Below, one piece after another: positions 26,453-36,069 of a stretch of DNA of 64,000 nt; within the stretch, counting starts at the first letter, position 1; every line of letters starts with the position of its first letter. The stretch is taken from contig NZ_VZDO01000012.1 in assembly GCF_008802405.1 (NCBI RefSeq), positions 1-64,000 on the forward strand, given 5' to 3'. Origin of the DNA: Plantimonas leprariae. GTDB lineage: Bacteria; Pseudomonadota; Alphaproteobacteria; Rhizobiales; Rhizobiaceae. A program made the position numbers and the translations under genes. A model generated the notes under the pieces. The model did not search any database. It saw only the letters and a list, made by a program, of their open reading frames with translations, and was not told the DNA's origin.

Positions 26453-27889
26453 CTACACCGCCGACAGGCCGTCGGAGCCGATGTGAGCGATGCGGAGCAT
26501 GTTGGTGGAGCCGGGGATCTTCAGCGGCACGCCGGCCGTGATGATCACCCGCTCGCCGGCCCGCGCGAAGCCTTCCTCAGCCGCGATCTTGCAGGCCGTG
26601 TCGATCATCGCGTCGATCGACTCCTCGTCCTTCGTCACGACGCAGTGGAGGCCCCAGCAGACCGCCAGACGGCGCGCCGTGGCGAGCACCGGCGAGAGCG
26701 CGAGGATCGGCAGTTGCGGGCGCTCGCGCGCCGTCCGGAGGCCCGTCGTGCCGGTCGCGGTGTAGGTGACGATCGTCGCGACTCGCAGCGTTTCCGACAT
26801 CTGCCGGGCGGCCAGCGAGACGGCGTCCGCTCCGGTCGGCTCCGGGTCCGGGCGCTGCGCGGTGATGATGCCCGGATAGACGGGATCGCGCTCGGCGGCT
26901 TCCGCGATCCGGCTCATCATCGAGACGGCCTCGATCGGATACTGGCCGGCGGCTGATTCGGCCGAGAGCATGATCGCGTCGGCGCCCTCGTAGACGGCGA
27001 TCGATACGTCCGAGACCTCGGCTCTGGTCGGCACCGGCGCGGTGATCATCGATTCCAGCATCTGCGTCGCGACCACCACCGGCTTGCCGGCCTTGCGGGC
27101 GGCGCGCGTGATGCGCTTCTGGATGCCGGGCACCCGCTCCAGCGGCATCTCGACGCCGAGGTCGCCGCGCGCCACCATCAGGGCGTCCGACAGCTCGATG
27201 ATCTCGTCCAGCCGCTCGACGGCCTGCGGCTTCTCGATCTTCGACATCAGGCCGACGCGCCCGCGCGCCACCTTGCGCGCCTCCGCCAGATCCTCGGGGC
27301 GCTGGATGAAGGAAAGCGCCACCCAGTCGACGTCGGATTCCAGCACCGCGTCGAGGTCGCGGCGGTCCTTCTCGGTCAGCGCACCGCTGCCGATCGTCGT
27401 GTCCGGCAGCGAGACGCCCTTGCGGTTCGAGATGCGGTTGCCGGCGACGACCTTGCACTTGACGCGCTTGCCGTCCGCTTCCGTCGCAACGAGCTGCAGC
27501 TTGCCGTCGTCGATGAGGAGGCGATGCCCGGCCTTCACCGCTTCGAGAATTTCGGGATGCGGCAGGTGCACGCGCGTCGCGTCGCCTGGCGCCGGGTTGT
27601 CGTCGAGGGTGAATTCCTGCCCGGCTTCGAGGGCGACCGCGGTGTCGGTGAAGGTGCCGACGCGCAGCTTCGGGCCCTGCAGGTCGGCGAGGATGCCGAT
27701 CGGCCGGCCGACCTCGGCCTCCACCGAGCGGATGCGGCGCACCAGCTCGCGCATCAGGTCGTGGTCGGTGTGGCTCATGTTGATGCGGAACACGTCCGCG
27801 CCGGCCTCGTGCAGGCTGCGGATCATCCGCTCCTCGGAGGAGGCGGGACCCAGCGTGGCGAGGATCTTGACCCGGCGGTTGCGTCTCAT
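26453..27889 (-). CDS. pyk: Pyruvate kinase
   Basis: 478 residues. The family signatures are present: KILATLGPASS at the N-terminus, RINMSHTDHD (about 35-44), the active-site SKIEKPQAVERLDEI (about 216-230, catalytic Lys), MVARGDLGVEMP and VATQMLESM...PTRAEVSDV. It makes pyruvate and ATP from PEP and ADP, the last step of glycolysis and Entner-Doudoroff catabolism. The ATG at 27889 overlaps the DUF1036 stop (ATGA). Longer in-frame extensions are antisense-like and rejected. Confidence 0.97.
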   Translation of the reverse strand: MRRNRRVKILATLGPASSEERMIRSLHEAGADVFRINMSHTDHDLMRELVRRIRSVEAEVGRPIGILADLQGPKLRVGTFTDTAVALEAGQEFTLDDNPAPGDATRVHLPHPEILEAVKAGHRLLIDDGKLQLVATEADGKRVKCKVVAGNRISNRKGVSLPDTTIGSGALTEKDRRDLDAVLESDVDWVALSFIQRPEDLAEARKVARGRVGLMSKIEKPQAVERLDEIIELSDALMVARGDLGVEMPLERVPGIQKRITRAARKAGKPVVVATQMLESMITAPVPTRAEVSDVSIAVYEGADAIMLSAESAAGQYPIEAVSMMSRIAEAAERDPVYPGIITAQRPDPEPTGADAVSLAARQMSETLRVATIVTYTATGTTGLRTARERPQLPILALSPVLATARRLAVCWGLHCVVTKDEESIDAMIDTACKIAAEEGFARAGERVIITAGVPLKIPGSTNMLRIAHIGSDGLSAV

Positions 27890-28356
27890 GGCGTGGTCGC
27901 ATCTCCCCGCGGCGCCTCGGTGAGCTGAACCATCCAGCTCCCCTGCTCGCCGGTGTCGTATTCGCGGAAACCTAATTTCTGAAAGCCGCGTGCGAAGCAA
28001 TCCTTGACGCCCGCGATCTTGAACTCTTTCTCCGCGACGCAGAAGTTGACGCCCCCGGCCCAGAGGCCGCGGCCGTCCTGATCCTCGGCGTAGAGATAGT
28101 AGTAGCGCGAGGACAGCGGCCCTTCGATGACGGACTTGCAGGTCGTCGCGGGGATCTGCCACCAGCCCTCCGCCGTCCATCCCGCTTCCGCGCGGTAGCC
28201 GACGGCGACGCCGACCAGCGACTGCGTGCCGTTGCAGACCCGGAAGTCCGCCCGCGCCGCCCCCGAGGTGAACGGCGCGGCGAAAAGGAAGCCGAGAACG
28301 GCAAGCGCCAGCGGCGCGCCGGCGCGGCGCCATCCCTCGAGCGGTCGTGGCAGCAT
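27886..28356 (-). CDS. DUF1036 secreted protein
   Basis: 156 residues. The signal peptide ALAVLGFLFAAPFTSGAARA (about 16-36) is followed by the DUF1036 core: ADFRVCNGTQSLVGVAVGYRA, WTAEGWWQIPATTCKSVIEGPL and YYYLYAEDQDG...FCVAEKEF. Four Cys could form disulfides. This is an alphaproteobacterial periplasmic family of unknown function, often located next to pyruvate kinase. The stop overlaps the pyk start, so the pair is translationally coupled. Confidence 0.9.
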   Translation of the reverse strand: MLPRPLEGWRRAGAPLALAVLGFLFAAPFTSGAARADFRVCNGTQSLVGVAVGYRAEAGWTAEGWWQIPATTCKSVIEGPLSSRYYYLYAEDQDGRGLWAGGVNFCVAEKEFKIAGVKDCFARGFQKLGFREYDTGEQGSWMVQLTEAPRGDATTP

Positions 28357-28439
28357 CGATAGGCCCTAGAGTTCGCGCGATATCGCGTCAGGATCGCGCT
28401 TCGATTTTCCGCCGCACGGATAGCCGTGTCAACGAAGTC

Positions 28440-29501
28440 TCAGCCGACCCAGCCGCGCAGTTCGCGACGCGTCATCGCCTCGATCACGTCCATGCCCTCC
28501 TCGCTGTCGTTGAGGCACGGAATATGCGCGAAGCGCTCCCCTCCATGATGGAGGAAGCTTTCCGCGACCTGTCCGGCGATCTCCTCCAGCGTTTCGAGGC
28601 AGTCCGACACGAAGCCGGGATTGAGCGCCGCCACCCGCTTAATGCCTTGCGCGGCGAGCGCTTCCACCGTCTTGTCCGTATAGGGCTGCAGCCATTCCTC
28701 CGGCCCGAAGCGGGACTGGAAGGTGGTCATCAACCGCCCTTTCGGCCAGCCGAGCCGCTCCTCCAGGAGGCGCGAGGTCTTCTGGCAGTGGCAATGGTAC
28801 GGGTCGCCCTTGCGGAAATAGCTCTGCGGGATGCCGTGATAGGAGGCGATCACCCGCTCCGGCTCGAAGTCGAGGCTGCCCAGGTGCTTCTCGATTGAGC
28901 GCGCGAGCGCGTCGATATAGACCGGGTCGTCGTGATAGGCGGGCACGGTCCGGACAGCCGGCATCCAGCGCTTGCCCATCAGGTGCTCGAAGGCCTTGTC
29001 GTTCACCGTCGCGGTGGTGGAAGCCGAGTACTGCGGATAGAGCGGATAGATCAGGATGCGGTCGCAGCCGGTGTCCTGCAGCGCGTCGATCCGTTCCGCG
29101 ATCGAGGGCGTGCCGTAGCGCATCGCCCAGTCGACGACGACCTCCGCCTCGCCCGACATCCGCGCGGCCAGCTTCTCGCCCTGGGCCCGCGTAAAGGTGC
29201 GCAGCGGCGACTCGTCGCGCTCCGTGTTCCAGATGAGATCATAGGCCCGCCCCGACTTCTTCGGCCGCGTGTTGAGCACGATGCCGTAGAGGATCGGATA
29301 CCAGGCGGCGCGCGGCCACTCGATGACGCGGCGATCCGACAGGAATTCCTTCAGGTAGCGCCGCATCGGCGCGTAGCCGGTGCCGTCGGGCGTGCCGAGA
29401 TTGACGAGCAACACCCCGACCTTGCGCGCCCGCACCGGCGGATGGTTCGTCGGCAGGGGTCCGATCCCGCGACCGCTCTGCGGCGGCGAATGCATGTTCA
29501 T
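28440..29501 (-). CDS. hemH: Ferrochelatase
   Basis: 353 residues. Signatures: KVGVLLVNLGTPDG (about 27-40), the substrate loop SYHGIPQSYFRKGDPYHCHC (about 220-239, with the metal-inserting His) and NPGFVSDCLETLEEI (about 300-314, conserved Glu). It inserts iron into protoporphyrin IX at the inner membrane. The start is ATG at 29501, and a second ATG two codons later is equally possible. It is monocistronic by spacing, with 83 bp to DUF1036 and about 120 bp to the Omp10-like gene. Confidence 0.96.
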   Translation of the reverse strand: MNMHSPPQSGRGIGPLPTNHPPVRARKVGVLLVNLGTPDGTGYAPMRRYLKEFLSDRRVIEWPRAAWYPILYGIVLNTRPKKSGRAYDLIWNTERDESPLRTFTRAQGEKLAARMSGEAEVVVDWAMRYGTPSIAERIDALQDTGCDRILIYPLYPQYSASTTATVNDKAFEHLMGKRWMPAVRTVPAYHDDPVYIDALARSIEKHLGSLDFEPERVIASYHGIPQSYFRKGDPYHCHCQKTSRLLEERLGWPKGRLMTTFQSRFGPEEWLQPYTDKTVEALAAQGIKRVAALNPGFVSDCLETLEEIAGQVAESFLHHGGERFAHIPCLNDSEEGMDVIEAMTRRELRGWVG

Positions 29502-29621
29502 GAACGAGCCTTGGTGGAGGGCGGTCCAGGACCGCTTCCGCCACGATATAAGCACCGCCGCCGAGGCTGGAATGACTCCAGGCCCAGCAGCGATCGTTTT
29601 ATGCGGGCGGGCCTCCGGCTG

Positions 29622-29993
29622 TCAGGCGCGGCGGCTGAACTCGAAGCGGCTGCCGTTCGAGGAGGCGCAGGCGAGCCGGTTCGGCTCGACCTGGTTGCAG
29701 TTGGCGGCGACGCGGGTACCCCGGACGCGCGAGGTGTAATCGATCGTCACCTGGCCGGGACCGAGGTTGCGATAGGTGCCCTCGGCGAGGATGGCGCCGG
29801 TATTGGCTTCCGTCGACGTGAAGCGGCCAGCCGAGAAGTTGGCGTTGTAGGCGACCGCGCCGCCGACCGACGACCAGCTTCCGTCGATGCCGCGGGGCTG
29901 CTCCACCGGCACGACCTCCGCCTGCCGGGAGGTGGTGCAGGCGCCGAGGACGCTCGCGGCCAGGAGGGAACAGATGATGGCTTGCCGGCGCAT
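29622..29993 (-). CDS. Omp10-like outer-membrane lipoprotein
   Basis: 123 residues. A lipoprotein signal peptide ends in the lipobox LGAC (about 16-19). The mature part GIDGSWSSVGG...AEGTYRNLGPGQVTIDYTSRVRGTRVAANC...ACASSNGSRFEFSRR aligns block by block with Brucella Omp10 as I remember it, including the two Cys and the terminal SxFxxxRR. Omp10 is a surface lipoprotein and immunogen in Brucella, and its biochemical role is not settled. The presence of this family is a marker for Hyphomicrobiales. It stands alone. Confidence 0.82.
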   Translation of the reverse strand: MRRQAIICSLLAASVLGACTTSRQAEVVPVEQPRGIDGSWSSVGGAVAYNANFSAGRFTSTEANTGAILAEGTYRNLGPGQVTIDYTSRVRGTRVAANCNQVEPNRLACASSNGSRFEFSRRA

Positions 29994-30141
29994 TCGATCG
30001 ACCTTCGAACAGTATCGGCGAAACGGGAGCGTCGCCGTTCCGAAAACGCTAGCGAACGCGGCCGCGCCTGTCATCCCGATGCCGCCCGGCACGCGCTGCG
30101 AGCGGCCGCCATCCACCGAAAACTTCAATTCCTAACGTTCA

Positions 30142-30609
30142 TCAGGCGCCGGCCGGAGCCGGCTCCTTCACCGGGAACACCGAATGGATGGAGCTGATCG
30201 TCTCGACATAGCGGATGCGCGCATCCGTGGTGAAGGTGAACCAGTACATGGTGGTCCCGGTCACCAGCGTTCCGTCCTTGTCGTCGCGGCGCGTCCAGTT
30301 GTAGATCGAGGCAGCGGAGTCCTCCTCGATGACGAGTCCGCGCTCCTCGAAGGAGATATACTTGGCGCGGCGCATGAGTTCGCTGAGGAAGGAACGCGCC
30401 TCCTCTTCCCCGGCAAGGCGGAAATCACCTTCGAGCCGGTCGAACCAGGGTGCGTCGATGATGCCGGCGTTGCTTCGGTTGGAGAAGACGAGTCCCGGGG
30501 CGAAATGACGGGACACGACGCCCATCCTGCCGGTCATCAGAGCCCCGAGCACTTCCCGCAGGACGGCTCGTTTGCGCTCGGCGTCGCTCTCCGCCACGCT
30601 CATGGGCAT
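30142..30609 (-). CDS. NTF2/SnoaL-like fold protein of unknown function
   Basis: About 155 residues. An N-terminal helix pair (RKRAVLREVLGALMTGRMGVVSRHF) is followed by alternating strands (GLVFSNRSNAGIIDAPWFDRLEGDFR, AKYISFEERGLVIEEDSAASIYNW, TLVTGTTMYWFTFTTDARIRYVETI). This is the cone-shaped NTF2-like pattern of SnoaL-type proteins. No signal peptide. Start candidates are ATG at 30609 or 30603, both near GAGGA. Substrate or partner unknown. Isolated between the Omp10-like gene and homospermidine synthase, same strand. Confidence 0.7.
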   Translation of the reverse strand: MPMSVAESDAERKRAVLREVLGALMTGRMGVVSRHFAPGLVFSNRSNAGIIDAPWFDRLEGDFRLAGEEEARSFLSELMRRAKYISFEERGLVIEEDSAASIYNWTRRDDKDGTLVTGTTMYWFTFTTDARIRYVETISSIHSVFPVKEPAPAGA

Positions 30610-30857
30610 CGATCCTCGGCTATTCCGATCGCCGACCGGAAAATAGGAGCAGACTCCTAAGGGAAAGCCGCTCGAATGCAAATCTTGCGACGACGGGCCC
30701 CGCCTTCACAAGACGATCACGCCTCAAATCTAAGGCGCAATTGTTTTTCCACAAGTTTGGTCGGCCTTTTCAAGACGATAGGCACCGAAGCGTCGTCGGC
30801 TGCCGCGTAGCCTCCCGCATCTGCGACCTTTTGCAGCAGCGGCGTCGGCTGCGCCGT

Positions 30858-32309
30858 TCAAGCGTTGCGGACGAGCACGTTCCGGAATTGCCAGGGGTCC
30901 GTCTCGTCGATGTCCTCCTTGAAGAGGCCCGGCCGGTCGGAGAGCGGATGCCAGTCCGTGTAGTAGCCCTTCACCGGGCCAAGATAGGGACGCTGGATTT
31001 CCAGGCAGCGCCGGAAATCCATCTCGTCGGCTTCGACGATCCCGGCCTCGGGGTTCTCGAGCGCCCAGACCATGCCGGCGAGGATGGCGGAGGAGACCTG
31101 CAGTCCCGTGGCGTTCTGATAGGGCGCGAGCCGGCGCGCTTCGGCCAGCGAAAGCCGCGATCCGTACCAGTAGGCGTTCTTCTCGTGACCGTAGAGGAGA
31201 ACGCCGAGCTCGTCGGCGCCGTCCACCAGCTCGTTCTCGGTCAGGACGTGATGCGTCGGCTGGATGCGGCCCGCCGCGCCGAACAGTTCGTGCAGCGAAA
31301 GCACCGCGTCGTTGCTCGGATGATAGGAGTAATGGCAGGTCGGCCGGTAGACGACGTCGTCGTGCTTGTCGCGGACCGTATAGTAGTCGCTGATCGAGAC
31401 CGCCTCGTTGTGGGTGACGAGGAAGCCGTGCTGCGCGCCCGGCGTCGGGCACCAGGTCCTGACGCGCGTCGCGGCGCCGGGCTGTTCCAGGTAGATCGAG
31501 GGCGCGCTCTTCTTCTTGTGCCGCCGCGCCGTCTTCGGCATCCAGCGCTCGTGCGTGCCCCAGCCGAGTTCGGCGGGCTGCATGCCTTCCGAGATGAAGC
31601 CTTCCACCGACCAGGTGTTCCAGAAGACGTTCATCGGCTTGGGCTCGCAGGCTCGCTGCGTGTCGCGCTCGGCGACGTGGACGCCCTTGACGCCCACCTT
31701 CCGCATCAGCTTCGCCCACCCCTCGCGGTCGGCCGCCTTCGGTTCGTCGAACTGAAGGCCGACCTCCTCCGCAACATCGAGAAGCGCCTGCTTGACGAAC
31801 CAGGACACCATGCCGGGATTCGCCCCGCAGCACGACACCGCGGTGCGGCCGCCCGGATGCTTCCGCGCTTCCTTCCGGACCGCCGACCGCAGCGCGTAGT
31901 TGGTTCGGTCGGCATTCGAAAGCTTGTCGTCGAAATAGAAGCCGAGCCAGGGCTCCACCACCGTATCGATGTAGAAGGCGCCGATGCGGCGCGCGAAGCG
32001 CATGAGGTCGAGCGAGCCGGTGTCGACCGAGAGGTTGACGATGAAGCCCGGCCCTTTGCCGCCGGTCAGCAGCGGCGTCAGCACCTCTTCGTAGTTCTTG
32101 CGCGTGATCGACTGCTGCAGGAAGCGCAGGCCGCGTTCGTCCAAAAGTCCCCGATCGGCATCGCGCGGGTCGATCACCGTGAACCGCGAGCGGTCGAAGG
32201 TGAAGTGGCGTTCGAGCAGCGGCAGGGTCCCGCGCCCGATCGAGCCGAAGCCGATCATGACGATCGGCCCCTGGATCTCCGCATGGACGGGATAGGTTTC
32301 TTCGGGCAT
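30858..32309 (-). CDS. hss: Homospermidine synthase
   Basis: 483 residues. The NAD-binding Rossmann motif GPIVMIGFGSIGRGTLPLLERHF (about 14-36) is followed by the family blocks DTVVEPWLGFY, SCCGANPGMVSWFVKQALL, MNVFWNTWSVEGFISEGMQPAELGWGTHE and HYSYHPSNDAVLSLHEL. The enzyme makes sym-homospermidine from putrescine (or spermidine) by NAD-dependent aminobutyl transfer, and this polyamine is typical of many alphaproteobacteria. The ATG has a plausible upstream AAGGAC. It is separated from the downstream NTF2-like gene by about 250 bp. Confidence 0.96.
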   Translation of the reverse strand: MPEETYPVHAEIQGPIVMIGFGSIGRGTLPLLERHFTFDRSRFTVIDPRDADRGLLDERGLRFLQQSITRKNYEEVLTPLLTGGKGPGFIVNLSVDTGSLDLMRFARRIGAFYIDTVVEPWLGFYFDDKLSNADRTNYALRSAVRKEARKHPGGRTAVSCCGANPGMVSWFVKQALLDVAEEVGLQFDEPKAADREGWAKLMRKVGVKGVHVAERDTQRACEPKPMNVFWNTWSVEGFISEGMQPAELGWGTHERWMPKTARRHKKKSAPSIYLEQPGAATRVRTWCPTPGAQHGFLVTHNEAVSISDYYTVRDKHDDVVYRPTCHYSYHPSNDAVLSLHELFGAAGRIQPTHHVLTENELVDGADELGVLLYGHEKNAYWYGSRLSLAEARRLAPYQNATGLQVSSAILAGMVWALENPEAGIVEADEMDFRRCLEIQRPYLGPVKGYYTDWHPLSDRPGLFKEDIDETDPWQFRNVLVRNA

Positions 32310-32430
32310 CGCGGCAGGTCCTTGAGATGCGGTCGCGGTGTCTCGGGGTGGGGCTAGCGGGATTCGACGAGGAAGGAAAGCTTCGCGCCCCGTTTCGTCG
32401 AAACTCGGTGAACGGCGCGGTGCGGCGGCC

Positions 32431-34266
32431 TCAACCTTCGTCGGCTTCCAGTTCGTCGATGAAGCCGGACACGACAGCTAGGCCCTTCGACCAGAAGGTC
32501 GGGTCCGACGCATCGAGGCCGAACGGCGCCAGCAGCTCGGAATGATGCTTCGTGCCGCCGGCCCGCAGCATCGCGAAATACTTCTCTTGGAAACCCGCCG
32601 CAGAGCCTTGATAGACCGCATAGAGCGAGTTCACCAGGCAATCGCCGAAAGCATAGGCGTAGACGTAGAAGGGCGAGTGGATGAAGTGCGGCACGTAGGT
32701 CCAGAAGGTCTCGTAGCCGGAACCGAGCCGCATGGCCGGCCCGAGGCTCGCTCCTTGCACCTGCATCCAGATCTGTCCGATCCGCTCCGAGGTCAGCTCA
32801 CCCGCCTTGCGCTCCTCATGTAGGTCGCGCTCGAACTGGTAGAAAGCGATCTGGCGCACCACCGTGTTGATCATGTCCTCGACCTTGGACGCGAGCAGGG
32901 CGCGCCGCTCGCGGCGGTCGGTGGTCGAGTCGAGGAGGGAGCGGAAGGTCAGCATCTCGCCGAAGACGGATGCGGTTTCCGCAAGCGTCAGCGGCGTCGG
33001 CGCCATCAGCGCTCCCTGCGGGCCGGCGAGCACCTGATGCACGCCGTGGCCGAGTTCGTGCGCGAGGGTCATCACGTCGCGCGGCTTCCCCATGTAGTTG
33101 AGGAGCACGTAGGGATGGGCTGACGGCACGGTCGGGTGGGCGAAGGCGCCCGGCGCCTTGCCCGGCCGCACGGCGGCGTCGATCCAGCGCCGCTCGAAGA
33201 AGCGGCCGGCGATCTCCGCCATCTCGGTCGAGAAGCTCGAATAGGCGGACAACACCGTGTCCTTCGCGTCGCCCCAGGCAATCTCGCGGCGCACCGCTTC
33301 CGGCAGGGGGGCGTTGCGATCCCAGAATTCCAGCCGTTCCAGCCCGAGCCACTTCGCCTTCAGCGCGTAGTAGCGGTGCGAGATGGCCGGGTAGCTCGCC
33401 GTGACGGCGTCGGCCAGCGCGTCCACCACGGGACGCTCGACGCGGTTGGCCAGATGGCGCGAGTCGGCGACGTCCTCGAAGCCGCGCCAGCGGTCGGCGA
33501 TCTCCTTGTCCTTGGCGAGCGTGTTGGTGATCAGCGTGAACGTGCGGAGATTCTCCGAGAAGACGCCGGCGAGGGCCTGCCCCGCCGCGCGCCGACGCTC
33601 GCGGTTCTCGTCCTGCAGGAGGTTCAGCGTCTCCTCCAGCGCCAGGTCCTCGCCCTCGACCTCGAAGCGCAGCGCCGTCATCGTCTCGTCGAACAGCCGG
33701 TTCCAGGCGTTGCGGCCGGTGATCGCCTTTTCGTGGAAAAGCTCCTCGACCCGGTCCTCGAGCTGGAACGGCTTGTCGCGGCGAAGGTCAACGATCCACG
33801 GCCGGTAGTGCGCCAGCGCCGGGTTCGCCGCCATCGCGCGGTCGATCGTCTCGTCCGGGATGCGGTTCAGTTCGAGCGGGAAGAACAGGAGCTTCGACGA
33901 GATTTCGGTGATCCGCGCTTGGATGTCGCCGTAGAACTTCGCCTTCGCCGCATCGGCGGTGTCGCCTGAATAGACCAGCCCCGCATAGGAGATGAGCCGG
34001 CCGAGGATCTCCTCCAGCGTCTCGTAGCCGCTGAGAGCTTCGGCGAGCGCGCCGCCGTCCGGTTTCCCTGCTTCCCCTGCGAGCTGTCCGCGCCAGCGCG
34101 CCTGGAAGCCGGATGCCATCGCGTCGCCTTCGGCGATGTCCCGCTCGATCTCGGGCGCGTCCATCGAGGCGTAGAGATCGGCGAGGTCCCATTCGGGGAG
34201 CGTGGCCGAGCCGACGCCGCCCTCGCGGCTGCGGACGGTGGACAGGACGGGCGTCAGGCGGGGCAT
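32431..34266 (-). CDS. pepF: M3-family oligoendopeptidase (PepF type)
   Basis: 611 residues. The zinc-protease motif HELGH lies in TLAHELGHGVHQVLAGPQG, with the downstream Glu (AETASVFGEML). The N-terminal helical part (WDLADLYASMDAPEIERDI...) is that of PepF-type proteins. It is a cytoplasmic peptidase cutting short peptides. The start at MPRLTPVLSTV (34266) is preferred over an in-frame codon at 34323. It is divergent from the sigma-54-type regulator. Confidence 0.92.
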   Translation of the reverse strand: MPRLTPVLSTVRSREGGVGSATLPEWDLADLYASMDAPEIERDIAEGDAMASGFQARWRGQLAGEAGKPDGGALAEALSGYETLEEILGRLISYAGLVYSGDTADAAKAKFYGDIQARITEISSKLLFFPLELNRIPDETIDRAMAANPALAHYRPWIVDLRRDKPFQLEDRVEELFHEKAITGRNAWNRLFDETMTALRFEVEGEDLALEETLNLLQDENRERRRAAGQALAGVFSENLRTFTLITNTLAKDKEIADRWRGFEDVADSRHLANRVERPVVDALADAVTASYPAISHRYYALKAKWLGLERLEFWDRNAPLPEAVRREIAWGDAKDTVLSAYSSFSTEMAEIAGRFFERRWIDAAVRPGKAPGAFAHPTVPSAHPYVLLNYMGKPRDVMTLAHELGHGVHQVLAGPQGALMAPTPLTLAETASVFGEMLTFRSLLDSTTDRRERRALLASKVEDMINTVVRQIAFYQFERDLHEERKAGELTSERIGQIWMQVQGASLGPAMRLGSGYETFWTYVPHFIHSPFYVYAYAFGDCLVNSLYAVYQGSAAGFQEKYFAMLRAGGTKHHSELLAPFGLDASDPTFWSKGLAVVSGFIDELEADEG

Positions 34267-34397
34267 CGCGGATCCGATAAGGTTCGTCGTCGAGCCGGCG
34301 GCGTTAGGGGATCGTTCACCCACGCCGTCAAGCGAATGGAAGTTCGGTTCGTGCGAAACTGTGTCGGTCCCGCGTTTCGGCGAGGCTGGAGCACGCC

Positions 34398-35849
<1,452 letters not shown>

Positions 35850-36069
35850 GTCGGATCGTGCGGCCCCGCATGGTTGCCGAAATCTTGCCGGAAGCTGTTC
35901 GGCTTTACGCTGGCTTAAGGCTTTTGTTTTGAAATATCGTGCAAACGAGGCTAGCGTCATCTTCGTGCCGCAGTCTTTGCGGAAAGAACGCTAGATTCGT
36001 AATGGCAATGCGCGTTCCGGGCTTCTGGGGAAGTTGCTCGCGACGGGGGATCGAGGGGACAAGCCGCGA